Origin: Bdellovibrionales bacterium RIFOXYC1_FULL_37_79
GTDB lineage: Bacteria; Bdellovibrionota; Bacteriovoracia; Bacteriovoracales; Bacteriovoracaceae
NCBI GenBank assembly: GCA_001770015.1
Contig: MEQB01000001.1
Location: 154,452 to 218,451, forward strand
Direction of reading: 5' to 3'
DNA: 64,000 nucleotides
How positions within the stretch are numbered: position 1 is the stretch's first letter; each line of letters opens with the position of its first letter. Below, in pieces: positions 46,773 to 54,720 of this stretch. The notes under the pieces were generated by a model. The model saw nothing but the letters and a program-made list of their open reading frames with translations, had not been told where the DNA came from and searched no databases. Both the position numbers and the translations under genes were made by a program.

Positions 46773-47564
46773 ATGAGTAACAAACACCTGGGATTAATGC
46801 TTATTTTATTAATGATTCCTTGGAATATGTTGGCGGCGGTGACTAGTGAGGTTCTAACTGATGGCGAGCGTTTGGTTTATAAGGGAAGCTCTTCACGGTT
46901 TATTATTTTTGGTAATCTGGGAACGATTATACTCACTACCACCAAAGATAAGTTAATTAGTAAAAAAGATGGGTTCAAAATTGAGATGGTACTTGAGTTA
47001 GATAAAAATATGACGGGCCTTTATTCCTTCGGCACTAAGATGAGTAGTACTTTGGATTATTCCTTGTTTAGATCCCTGGCCTTTAATAAAATTGATCTAA
47101 AAAACAAGGATCAACGCTTTGAAAAAGCCATTTTTGATTACGATGACAATGAAATACTTTACAAAAGATATCGCAACCTTGAGAAAAAAGAATTCGAGTC
47201 TCAGAAAAATACCGAAAAAATTATTCAGGACCCTCTTTCTTTGATTTATTTTTTAAGAACCCTTCGCTTTGATGATAACAAAGGAAGTGCTTCAGGCGTA
47301 ACGCTTTTTAGCAGAGGGAAAACCACGCCAATTTCTATGGATTACGAATCATTGGAGATGGAAATTTTAGGGAAAAAAAGAAAAGTCATTTATATAAAAC
47401 CTTCAAAAATTACTCAAGGAACTTTAATTAGTAAGCGTGATATTGAGCTTTATCTAGACCCAGATACTAAAATTCCTTTGCTGATTAAAATTTTAGGGGT
47501 TCCTATCGTGGGCAACTTAGAGCTTTTTTTAAGCAGCTCTAATCATTCCAAATTGAAAATATAA
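46773..47564 (+). CDS. Exported DUF3108-like protein
   Basis: 263 residues from ATG 46773 (2 bases after the FmdB stop; a start at 46728 would sit inside fmdB). Signal peptide 1-21 ('ILLMIPWNMLAAV'). 'DGERLVYKGSSSRF', 'DPLSLIYFLRTL' and 'YLDPDTKIPLLIKI' match the general DUF3108 pattern, a lipocalin-like beta-rich periplasmic family of unknown function. Its end overlaps the end of the CpaF gene by 22 bases. Confidence 0.72.
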   Translation: MSNKHLGLMLILLMIPWNMLAAVTSEVLTDGERLVYKGSSSRFIIFGNLGTIILTTTKDKLISKKDGFKIEMVLELDKNMTGLYSFGTKMSSTLDYSLFRSLAFNKIDLKNKDQRFEKAIFDYDDNEILYKRYRNLEKKEFESQKNTEKIIQDPLSLIYFLRTLRFDDNKGSASGVTLFSRGKTTPISMDYESLEMEILGKKRKVIYIKPSKITQGTLISKRDIELYLDPDTKIPLLIKILGVPIVGNLELFLSSSNHSKLKI

Positions 47565-48682
47565 TCGTAGATAGGATTGAGATTGTCCGCTCCGAAAATT
47601 TTAATAATTTCCTTAATTTTTTTGTTTTCCATGTGAACGATATATTCAACGTTTTGACAAATCAGGCTGGTGATGGTTGCAAAGTTTAATTTAGAAATAT
47701 TCGAGTAAAGTGAAAACAAAAGACACATCCGGCTAATACAGTCTTTGGCAGAATTGGCGTGAATGGTGCTGATGAGACCCCGATGTCCGGTATTCATTGA
47801 TAAAATAAAAGGTACAATTTCATTGGATCGCATTTCTCCCAGTAAGATGCGATCAGGTCTCATCCTCATGGTGTAGGCACAATAATCTTTTAAGGTTTTT
47901 CCTTCAATTTTTTCGTTGGCCAGAAAATACGAGGTAGTCGGATGAGTGGTCTGAATTTCATTGGTGTCTTCTAAAATGACAAGATGTTCATCCTTATTTA
48001 TTTTTGTTAACAAGGATGAGAGCAAACTGGTTTTTCCCGAGCAAGTGGAACCGGAAATAACAAAGTTGTTTTTGTTTTCAATCAGTCCGGTTAAAAAAGT
48101 TTTAATATCTAAAGGTATGTCAAAATCATCCAAAGCAAAAATCATTTTGTTTATTCTTCTTAGAAATAATTTTGATTTTTTATTTGACGCCGTGGAGTGA
48201 TGAATAAGGGTGGCCCTAAAACTGTTGCTATAAATATCCAACCAGAAGCTGCAAAAGGGTTGTTGGTAATTCCAAGTTTCTTTATTTGAAAATGCTAAAA
48301 TTTCCAAAGCCAGATCGTAATCGTTAAGAGCGATGAATTCCTCCTTGACGGTTATGGAATTTTGACTGGAAATTACTTGAATAAGATTGTAATCATGAAT
48401 AATAATCTCGTGAATGGAAACATCATTTAAATATTTGGTCAGTTTTAAAAAACTGGTTAGATTTTCAAACCATTCAGCATATATTTTTGATTCGGATGCG
48501 CAGTATTCTTCAATCCCCAGAGCAAAGGTGGCCTGCTTGAAAATTTCATCAAATTGCAAGGTTTTGCCTTGGTTTAGAAACGAACTGATTTTTTCTCTTA
48601 TCAACGTGAAAATTTCGTTGTGATAAGTCGCAATATTTTCGTTATTGCTGATATAGGTACTGTTTAAAATATTAAATTTCAT
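47543..48682 (-). CDS. cpaF: Tad/CpaF-type secretion ATPase
   Basis: 379 residues. It is a secretion ATPase of the CpaF/TadA branch: N-terminal 'DVSIHEIIIHDYNLIQVI', Walker A 'ISGSTCSGKTSLLSSL', Asp box 'LVILEDTNEIQT', Walker B region 'RPDRILLGEMRSNE' and His box 'HRGLISTIHANSA'. It powers Flp pilus assembly at the cytoplasmic membrane. It overlaps the secretin gene by 11 bases and is the last gene of the locus. Confidence 0.92.
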   Translation of the reverse strand: MKFNILNSTYISNNENIATYHNEIFTLIREKISSFLNQGKTLQFDEIFKQATFALGIEEYCASESKIYAEWFENLTSFLKLTKYLNDVSIHEIIIHDYNLIQVISSQNSITVKEEFIALNDYDLALEILAFSNKETWNYQQPFCSFWLDIYSNSFRATLIHHSTASNKKSKLFLRRINKMIFALDDFDIPLDIKTFLTGLIENKNNFVISGSTCSGKTSLLSSLLTKINKDEHLVILEDTNEIQTTHPTTSYFLANEKIEGKTLKDYCAYTMRMRPDRILLGEMRSNEIVPFILSMNTGHRGLISTIHANSAKDCISRMCLLFSLYSNISKLNFATITSLICQNVEYIVHMENKKIKEIIKIFGADNLNPIYDYIFNLE

Positions 48683-49943
48683 TTTGGGTCAACTCGATCA
48701 GGGCAGAAATCTTTTTGTAGGTTGTCCGATCTGATTTACTTTTAAATAGATGACCAAGTATGGGAATATTGCCAATCCCTGGTATTTGACTGGAATTTTT
48801 ACCAAAGGCCCGAAAACCAATTTGAAATAGTTCCAAGGGATGGTTAAGTTTTATTAAAGCGGTGGAGTGTTCCTTGCTACCTGCAATTTGTCCTTCTTCG
48901 CTGGGTTTGGTAAATTCGGTCTTATAATCAATCATAAAATACGGGCCTTCTTTTTTGAGAGTCAAGATAACTTTTAGACCTGCAAATTTCCAACTAGTAT
49001 GACTTACTTCGTTGTTATTGGACTCTTTAAAGGGGATTTCGGATCCTACTAAAAGGGATGAAGGGGTATTAAGGGTTAAAATAATTTCAGGCTCTGCCAA
49101 GGTGGAAAGGGAAAGGTCATTTTCTTTTAATATAATTTCATTTTTATTAATCAAGGACTTTACTCCTGAAGAAAATACTTCTGACCAGGAACCTTTAAGT
49201 TGGTTTAGTCCAAGGGAAAGGTTTGATTCATTTTGATATTCCAATTGAATAAGTTTAATTTTAATTTTGAAATTGTGCCCTAGTAGTGAGAGGTTGCTGG
49301 GAATGAGTTTAATATGATATTTGGCTTGAAGATAATCGATCGAATGTTTGCTGGGTGGATTGGATTGACTATATCTACAAATGATGTCGATTTCATTGTT
49401 TTCACAGATGATGTTCTCATTGTATTCATTTAGCAGGTAATAATAGACTTCACCGATCACAAAATTGCGAAGCTCCTTGCTGATAGTAATATGGGGGTGA
49501 ATTTTATTAGGATGAGCTTTTAATAATTTCATCACCAGATCATAGTTGATGAAATCATTAAGCTCTCCACTGACGGCCATACTGGTCCCTTCCAAGTTAA
49601 CATTCAGTCCGGCGAAGGTCATGCTTTGAGCAATTTGTAGAATTTTAGTTTGGCTGGCCTTATCAAGGACATAGATTCGATATACCGTTTTTTCACCAGT
49701 ATTTTTCCAGATAATCAGTTCACAGAAGCCAATTTTTTGGCCTTTAAGCAAAATTTTATGTTTATTGTCCATATGTTTGTAGGAGATCACTTCGTGATTG
49801 GTAACACTGAATTTTTTGAAATCTTTAAATTCTATTTCCTTATGCTCTCCTTTTGAGAGGATGAGACTTTCATAACTGACTGAATTTTCGTTGGCCCATA
49901 GATATTTTGACTTTTCTAAGTATGCTATTGAAATAATTATCAT
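48672..49943 (-). CDS. Secretin of a Tad/Flp pilus locus (RcpA/CpaC-like), start uncertain
   Basis: 423 residues from ATG 49943; the frame stays open to an ATG at 50183 (503 residues) but the first 80 codons are antisense to the 50035 gene and read as hydrophobic, Arg/Phe-rich shadow sequence. The C-terminal secretin core ends 'GIGNIPILGHLFKSKS', with 'LAEPEIILTLNTPSS' and 'VGSEIPFKE' before it. The N-domain has the CpaC-type 'CELIIWKNTGEKTVYRIYV'. It forms the outer-membrane pore for the Flp pilus. ATG 49943 has no clear SD and the signal peptide there would be short, so the start needs checking against homologs. Confidence 0.75.
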   Translation of the reverse strand: MIIISIAYLEKSKYLWANENSVSYESLILSKGEHKEIEFKDFKKFSVTNHEVISYKHMDNKHKILLKGQKIGFCELIIWKNTGEKTVYRIYVLDKASQTKILQIAQSMTFAGLNVNLEGTSMAVSGELNDFINYDLVMKLLKAHPNKIHPHITISKELRNFVIGEVYYYLLNEYNENIICENNEIDIICRYSQSNPPSKHSIDYLQAKYHIKLIPSNLSLLGHNFKIKIKLIQLEYQNESNLSLGLNQLKGSWSEVFSSGVKSLINKNEIILKENDLSLSTLAEPEIILTLNTPSSLLVGSEIPFKESNNNEVSHTSWKFAGLKVILTLKKEGPYFMIDYKTEFTKPSEEGQIAGSKEHSTALIKLNHPLELFQIGFRAFGKNSSQIPGIGNIPILGHLFKSKSDRTTYKKISALIELTQNEI

Positions 49944-49950
49944 GATTATT

Positions 49951-49979
49951 TTGACAAGAGAAAAGATTACAGGTAAATA
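49951..49979 (+). promoter_or_regulatory. Sigma-70-type promoter for the 42-codon gene
   Basis: TTGACA at 49951-49956, 17-base spacer, and TAAATA at 49974-49979. The -35 is a perfect consensus and the spacing is optimal. Transcription would begin near 49986, about 50 bases before the ATG at 50035. It lies inside the open frame of the opposite-strand secretin. Confidence 0.6.
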
Positions 49980-50034
49980 ATTGAATCTACATAAAAACGA
50001 GCAAGAACGAAAGAGAAGAGAAGGGAGTTTTGAC

Positions 50035-50163
50035 ATGGTTTCCAAAACGAAGACGACAAAAGGAAGAAGATTGAATCGCCTGAAAAACCAAGGAAATAGA
50101 CGAAAGGCGAAAAATGCTAACAAGGGAACAACCCCTAAATTTGCTATCCACGAAAAACAATAA
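50035..50163 (+). CDS. Small basic protein opposite the Tad locus
   Basis: 42 residues from ATG 50035. It has SD AAGGGAG 7 bases before and the sigma-70-type promoter at 49951-49979. The protein is very basic (Lys/Arg about 38%) with 'TKGRRLNRLKNQGNRRK' and ends 'GTTPKFAIHEKQ'. This looks like a nucleic-acid-binding protein. The gene runs against the Tad genes, between the secretin and the 50190 gene. Not recognised as a named family. Confidence 0.65.
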   Translation: MVSKTKTTKGRRLNRLKNQGNRRKAKNANKGTTPKFAIHEKQ

Positions 50164-50189
50164 TCGGTAAATTCTGTTTTCATATTGGC

Positions 50190-50501
50190 CTACTTATTAG
50201 TTGTTAGTAAAAAAACTCCAAAAGATTTGGTCACGATTTCTTTTTTTAATTCTACGAGAAGTAATTCTCTTTGTTCATTTACACATAAATGCATAATGGG
50301 GTTATCTATTTTCTGACATGGGTCCAGCGTTTGTTTTAAAGTGATGAGCTTTTTGGGGATGATGAAATGATTCATCAAAATTTCTCTGGTTAATAGCGCC
50401 AGATCCTGATGGGAATTATATGTTACAACAATAATTTCTCGAGCACATACCATATGGCTGGTTAATATTGTAAAAAGAAATACTTTAAAAAGAAATTTCA
50501 T
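50190..50501 (-). CDS. Small exported protein in the Tad locus
   Basis: 103 residues from ATG 50501 (SD AAGGA, 5 bases); an earlier start in the frame at 50561 is unlikely. Signal peptide 1-19 ('FLFTILTSHMVCA'). The mature part begins 'REIIVVTYNSHQDLAL' and ends in an acidic/basic alternating helix. It overlaps the upstream gene by 17 bases. Function unknown; periplasmic help to the pilus is inferred from place alone. Confidence 0.65.
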   Translation of the reverse strand: MKFLFKVFLFTILTSHMVCAREIIVVTYNSHQDLALLTREILMNHFIIPKKLITLKQTLDPCQKIDNPIMHLCVNEQRELLLVELKKEIVTKSFGVFLLTTNK

Positions 50502-50976
50502 AATTATCCTTTGATCTTTTTTTATTTGTAACCAGGTCATAATTGCCAGACGGATAGGCAAACAGGGGTTGTTCTTGGTTTAAGATGATGGTTTTTAAAT
50601 CATCTTGATGGATTTCCACCACATATTTATTGGGGTGATTGGGAAATGTTTTTACTTCAGAATGGAGTAGTCCTTTTTTTACAATTTGTTTTTTTTCTTG
50701 ATTATAGATACTGATAGGGATTTTGGATTGGTTTTTATCAATGGGGAAAGAGATTTCAAGCGATAACTCTAAGGGGCTGTAATATGGTTCGGGAGAAACA
50801 GCAGGTGGTTTTGAGGTCACAGATTGATGACCGTAATCCATTATAAAATACATCAGCAGGTTGGTCACTAACACGCTTAAGATGAGTTTGAATTTTAAAA
50901 GACGTTCAAATTGCTTCTTCTTTTCCTTGGGAGTTAGAACTGTATTCGTTTGATTAATTGATTTTGTTCCAAGCAT
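50485..50976 (-). CDS. Single-pass membrane protein in the Tad locus
   Basis: 163 residues from ATG 50976 (GGA about 9 bases upstream). One membrane helix (about 29-45, 'LILSVLVTNLLMYFIM') is followed by a periplasmic Pro-rich stretch and a beta-rich domain ('LSLEISFPIDKNQSKIPISI'). It could be a CpaB/RcpC-type or pilotin-like assembly factor, but I see no family signature. It overlaps both neighbours (23 and 17 bases), as expected for an operon. Confidence 0.6.
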   Translation of the reverse strand: MLGTKSINQTNTVLTPKEKKKQFERLLKFKLILSVLVTNLLMYFIMDYGHQSVTSKPPAVSPEPYYSPLELSLEISFPIDKNQSKIPISIYNQEKKQIVKKGLLHSEVKTFPNHPNKYVVEIHQDDLKTIILNQEQPLFAYPSGNYDLVTNKKRSKDNYEISF

Positions 50977-51235
50977 TTTCAAATTCCTTTGCAGATTGGT
51001 AAGTGGTTTTTCTAAAAAACATGTGTATTTCAAAAGAACTCGCCACAAAAATGGTGAAGATAAACAACCATGCGAGAAATTCTAAAATACTGAATCCTTT
51101 TTGGATTTTATTTCGGATGTTGTGATTTGCAGGTCGGTTGAAACTTGTGAAGCTTTGGTGATCTCTGCCTTTAAATAAAAGTCCGGTAAGAGTTGTTTTT
51201 GATACTTGTTGATATTGGGTATAAGTAAGTTCCAT
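50954..51235 (-). CDS. Pilin-like protein with prepilin signal
   Basis: 93 residues from ATG 51235 (SD AAGGA). A prepilin-type site is seen at 'KIQKGFSILEFLAWLFIFTI' (Gly before Phe, Glu at +5 of the mature part), followed by a hydrophobic helix as in minor pseudopilins. The leader before the cleavage site would be 48 residues, long for a prepilin, and these 48 codons overlap the upstream gene by 154 bases in another frame. Either the leader is real or translation begins later at an unusual codon. Role: minor component of the Flp pilus. Confidence 0.6.
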   Translation of the reverse strand: MELTYTQYQQVSKTTLTGLLFKGRDHQSFTSFNRPANHNIRNKIQKGFSILEFLAWLFIFTIFVASSFEIHMFFRKTTYQSAKEFENAWNKIN

Positions 51236-51684
51236 TTGTTTTTCCTTAAAATTACCAGATGATTTGGTGTCCTTTTTAAAATTAACAAACTGGTCGTTGC
51301 GTAGGGGAGATTAATAACCGAAGGCAGGTTTTGTTGGTAGGAACAAAATTGGTTATAACTGATGTTTTTCAAATATGAACCATGCAAGAGGTTTTGGCCA
51401 AGCTTGAAGGAATTGATAGCAGTCGTGGCTTTTGCAGCCGTGACCGGATTTAAAGTTAACGGGAAGGTAATGTTGATAAGATTGTTTAATCTTTCCATGG
51501 ATTTCACATATTTTTGGGTTTTTATCAGATGATGCTTGAAACATAGGTAGGTCAAGAAACGGCTTTTTAAATTATAATAGAAGGTTTTTTCCAAATAAAT
51601 AATGGTGATAAGCATGGAAAAAACAAACAAGGAAAACAGTATGCCCAGCAAAGTGATACTGCCCTTGGCATTATTTATACTCAC
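51082..51684 (-). CDS. Pilin-like/TadE-type protein
   Basis: 200 residues starting at GTG 51684, chosen because SD AAGGA sits 6 bases before and the frame starts 'SINNAKGSITLLGILF'. The Gly-Ser junction followed by a hydrophobic helix ('ITLLGILFSLFVFSMLITII') is pilin-like. The frame is open to 51765 (no ribosome site). It overlaps the preceding gene by 14 bases. The remaining part is basic, with a small 'QFCSYQQNLP' Cys. Function: probable minor pilin/pseudopilin, by position. Confidence 0.6.
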   Translation of the reverse strand: MSINNAKGSITLLGILFSLFVFSMLITIIYLEKTFYYNLKSRFLTYLCFKHHLIKTQKYVKSMERLNNLINITFPLTLNPVTAAKATTAINSFKLGQNLLHGSYLKNISYNQFCSYQQNLPSVINLPYATTSLLILKRTPNHLVILRKNKWNLLIPNINKYQKQLLPDFYLKAEITKASQVSTDLQITTSEIKSKKDSVF

Positions 51685-51949
51685 TTGATATTCCTTTGAG
51701 TTCAAGTTTGATTTTGTTTTTATACTCCGAAGATGAACTACTATAGATTTGATTACGTTTTTCAAGCCACATGGTTTTAGTACAAAATGTTTTGGCTTCT
51801 TTCTTATTATTGGTTTGATGAAGCATCGTGGTTATAGATTTAAAGGATTGATACCCAAAAATACTGGCACAACGAATGTTTTCTTGTAGATTAAAAAAGA
51901 TGAAAAACAGCAAAATCAGAGAAGTAATTAGTGATAGACTGTTTAACAT
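51671..51949 (-). CDS. Small membrane-anchored protein in the Tad locus
   Basis: 92 residues. A hydrophobic N-terminus ('SLSLITSLILLFFIFFNL') acts as a signal anchor, followed by a polar, Ser- and Lys-rich part with two Cys. It begins 3 bases after the Flp pilin stop without an SD, so translation is likely coupled. Might be another small pilin-like or accessory subunit. Confidence 0.55.
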   Translation of the reverse strand: MLNSLSLITSLILLFFIFFNLQENIRCASIFGYQSFKSITTMLHQTNNKKEAKTFCTKTMWLEKRNQIYSSSSSEYKNKIKLELKGISSEYK

Positions 51950-51952
51950 AAA

Positions 51953-52123
51953 CTAGTTGGCCGGAATATTTTTTACAATTTTTGCCTTCATATACTCAAT
52001 CCGCTGGTGAATCACTTCGCCATAACTTTTAATAATCACCAAGCAAAAAATGCCTACCAATGATGAGATGATGATGTATTCCATGACTCCTTGACCTTGG
52101 TTGCCTAATCGATTCTTTTTCAT
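51953..52123 (-). CDS. flp: Flp-type pilin
   Basis: 56 residues from ATG 52123 (SD GGAG, 6 bases); an ORF start at 52183 is upstream of it. The Flp signature is clear: 'GNQGQGVMEYIIISSLVG', with cleavage after Gly giving Glu5-Tyr6, then one hydrophobic helix to the short end. It is the main pilus subunit and the first gene of the Tad cluster. The prepilin peptidase is not in the window. Confidence 0.88.
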   Translation of the reverse strand: MKKNRLGNQGQGVMEYIIISSLVGIFCLVIIKSYGEVIHQRIEYMKAKIVKNIPAN

Positions 52124-52311
52124 TTTCTTCTCCAATTTAGGGTTGTTAATAATGTTTTTTTCGCTTTGCAGATATGGTGCCAAGGTATTTCTGACTAAAT
52201 TAATACGAGATAGCTGGTCAAATCTTATTGATTGGATCAGTTTTTAAACTAATGGTTAATATTATGTACTTATCGTTTGCATGAAATTTAAACCGGTATT
52301 ATTATTTAATT

Positions 52312-53073
52312 ATGAATGAAAAAACAAAGCTTTATGTATTTACAAAAACTGAAGTGATTTTAATTTTTATTTTTATGTTGCTTATAGCACCCACCTTTTT
52401 TCTTATAGGTTTTAGGTTGGGTATTGGCTATTCCTACAAGGAAGCTGGACTAAGCCAATATGAGAAAACATCCCTGGAGCTGCGCAGTCAAAAGGAAGAA
52501 AATGTTGAGGAAGCTGCTAACGAGCTTAAAGAGGAAGAGATAATTAATAAGCTTCCAGATGAGTCTATGAAAAGGCTTCAGCAGAAAATTGAAAATCTGG
52601 ATCGACCGGAAGCAACTCCTGAAAAAATCGATGAAAAAAACAACAGTATGCAAGACCCAGAAAAGCAGTATAACTCGGCTTCCGGTGCCGCTAAGGACCG
52701 TTTTGCAAAAAATAATATTAAGCCCTCTGGAACTTTGTCTCAAAAAGATGAACAGACTGAGGGTATCGCTAAAAAAGATGATCCTTTTAACAATTCGATC
52801 AAGGATGATCCTGCCCTTAATTCTGATAAATATGCGGGCAAGTATACCATTCAACTGGGATCCTATAGAAAATTGGAGGATGCCGAGGCATTTGCCAGCG
52901 GATTCAAAGTAAGGGGATATAATCCAATTATCTCAACCACCGAAATTTCAACGGGAGTGTGGTTTCGCGTAAGTCTGGAAACTTTTGATACAATTAACGA
53001 TGCCAAAAACTACATAAAACAGGAAAGAGAGCTATTTACCGGTTCTGATTACTATATCGTCAAATTTGATTAA
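52312..53073 (+). CDS. SPOR-domain membrane protein
   Basis: 253 residues. One membrane helix (about 16-40, 'VILIFIFMLLIAPTFFLI'), a long polar linker (50-170), then a SPOR domain ('YTIQLGSYRKLEDAEAFAS', 'GVWFRVSLETFDTINDAK') at about 180-253. SPOR domains bind denuded peptidoglycan at the division septum, so a FtsN- or DamX-like role is likely. Divergent from the Tad cluster, about 190 bases between the starts. Confidence 0.9.
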   Translation: MNEKTKLYVFTKTEVILIFIFMLLIAPTFFLIGFRLGIGYSYKEAGLSQYEKTSLELRSQKEENVEEAANELKEEEIINKLPDESMKRLQQKIENLDRPEATPEKIDEKNNSMQDPEKQYNSASGAAKDRFAKNNIKPSGTLSQKDEQTEGIAKKDDPFNNSIKDDPALNSDKYAGKYTIQLGSYRKLEDAEAFASGFKVRGYNPIISTTEISTGVWFRVSLETFDTINDAKNYIKQERELFTGSDYYIVKFD

Positions 53074-53169
53074 CATCCATTGCACTTGTCTTAGTTATTT
53101 TTTACAGAATTTAATTTTTGAGATATTGTCTATGGCCTAGTCAGATTTTTTGAGGTTGAGGGAGAAGTT

Positions 53170-54246
53170 ATGTCAGAAAAAATATTTGCATTAGTCATGG
53201 CAGGTGGGAGAGGAACCCGTTTTTGGCCGGAATCAACCAGCAAAAGACCCAAACAGTATTTAAAACTTTTTAGCAATAATTCACTTCTAAAAGAAACCCT
53301 GCTTCGCTTTGATGGCATGATTTTGCCGGAGCAAAGATATATTGTAACGGTGAAAGAGCAAGAAAGCATGGCCCATATGGAAGCAGATGGTGAAATTGGA
53401 GAGAATAATTTAATAATTGAACCAGCTGGGCGAAATACTGCCCCTTGTATCTTGTTATCGATTGCTTCACTAATTAAAAATGGTGCTGGTTTGGATGATC
53501 TTATGGTGATTGTTCCTGCTGATCATGTGATTTTAAATACCCGTGGCTTTTTGGCCACGCTGGGCGATTCTTTGGATTTTATCAGAAGCAAGGATACGTT
53601 GGTGACGATTGGCATTCCACCTACTTTTCCCCATACCGGATATGGTTATATTCAAAAAGGGGAGGCGATTTTAAATGAAGTATATAGCGTTTTAAAGTTT
53701 AGAGAAAAACCGAATTTTGAAACGGCGAAAGCGTACCTGAAGACTGGACATTATTTGTGGAATGCGGGGATCTTTGTGGGCAGAATCGGAAGATTTTTAG
53801 CAGAATTCAAAAAGCACGCACCAGAGATTTATGGTTTCTATAATGCTCTACAAGAGAGTATTTCGTCTTTTCAAAAGACCAGTGATATTTATAACCAGAT
53901 TCCAAAGAACTCCATTGATTTTGCGGTCATGGAAAAAAGTGACCAGATGAGTGTGATTCCTGCCCGGTTTGATTGGAATGATTTAGGATCATGGGATGCA
54001 TTAGAGGGAGTGGTTGAGAAGAAAAATCAAAACATCTTCGCTGCCATTAAAGATGCCTATGTCAGCAATTCTGCAGGAAATATTGTTTTTGCTCCGAATA
54101 AATTTGCTACGTTGATTGATGTAAATGATTTGATCATTGTTTGCAACGAAAAAAATGTTATGGTGATTTCTAAAGAAAAGGCCCAGAAGGTGAAAGATGT
54201 AGTAGAATATCTAGAAGGTCATCATTTAAAAAATGAATTATTATAA
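53170..54246 (+). CDS. manC: Mannose-1-phosphate guanylyltransferase
   Basis: 358 residues, the single-domain form without the phosphomannose isomerase tail. 'MAGGRGTRFWPESTSKRPKQ' is the nucleotide-binding signature; 'IEPAGRNTAPCILL', 'VPADHVI', 'FREKPNFETA' and 'YLWNAGIFVG' are typical of the family. It makes GDP-mannose from mannose-1-phosphate and GTP for surface polysaccharides. SD GGGAG precedes the ATG. Followed by a small secreted gene after 14 bases. Confidence 0.95.
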   Translation: MSEKIFALVMAGGRGTRFWPESTSKRPKQYLKLFSNNSLLKETLLRFDGMILPEQRYIVTVKEQESMAHMEADGEIGENNLIIEPAGRNTAPCILLSIASLIKNGAGLDDLMVIVPADHVILNTRGFLATLGDSLDFIRSKDTLVTIGIPPTFPHTGYGYIQKGEAILNEVYSVLKFREKPNFETAKAYLKTGHYLWNAGIFVGRIGRFLAEFKKHAPEIYGFYNALQESISSFQKTSDIYNQIPKNSIDFAVMEKSDQMSVIPARFDWNDLGSWDALEGVVEKKNQNIFAAIKDAYVSNSAGNIVFAPNKFATLIDVNDLIIVCNEKNVMVISKEKAQKVKDVVEYLEGHHLKNELL

Positions 54247-54260
54247 TCAAAGGATGAAAT

Positions 54261-54698
54261 ATGTTGAACAAAAATTTGGGATTGGTCATGGTTATCTGTT
54301 TGCTAGCTTCCTCTGCCATTTTTTCTTACGAGGATCAAAGTATAAAAAAGGAGGTGGAGGCCCAAGGATTTATTGTGGGCAATGATAGCGATCTCGGGGG
54401 AACTTTTTATTATATCGTGGATAAAACTTCAGGCATTTGTCTGGCTGCTGTATTTGGTACGCCTGGGAATGGCGGTAATGGAGGATTGGCGGAGGTTTCG
54501 TGCGATAAGCTTAGAAAAATTCCCAAGATCAATAGCTTTCTAGGCCCCATCAAGGAAGAAAAAAAAGAAACCCCGGTGGTTGTCCCTACAGTTGTTCCAG
54601 TAGTTCCCACTATAGAAGCCACTATCTCTCAAAATGCTTCTCCCTCTCTAGATTCCTCTCTTGATACTACCTCCGAAGATGGGGACATGGATTTTTAA
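54261..54698 (+). CDS. Small exported protein of unknown function
   Basis: 145 residues. A signal peptide covers about 1-22 ('VMVICLLASSAIFSYED'). The mature part has a Gly-rich 'FGTPGNGGNGGLAEV', two Cys (54-85) that could pair, and a Thr/Val/Pro-rich, acidic C-terminus. SD AAGGA precedes the ATG. Likely in one transcript with manC. No family recognised. Confidence 0.62.
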   Translation: MLNKNLGLVMVICLLASSAIFSYEDQSIKKEVEAQGFIVGNDSDLGGTFYYIVDKTSGICLAAVFGTPGNGGNGGLAEVSCDKLRKIPKINSFLGPIKEEKKETPVVVPTVVPVVPTIEATISQNASPSLDSSLDTTSEDGDMDF

Positions 54699-54720
54699 CA
54701 AGCATGATAATGGCCAAGAC

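Noticed and set aside
49944..50183. N-terminal 80 codons of the long secretin frame
   Set aside because: They are antisense to the basic 42-codon gene and read as Phe/Leu/Arg/Ser-rich sequence typical of a shadow; ATG 49943 was preferred, although its ribosome site is weak.
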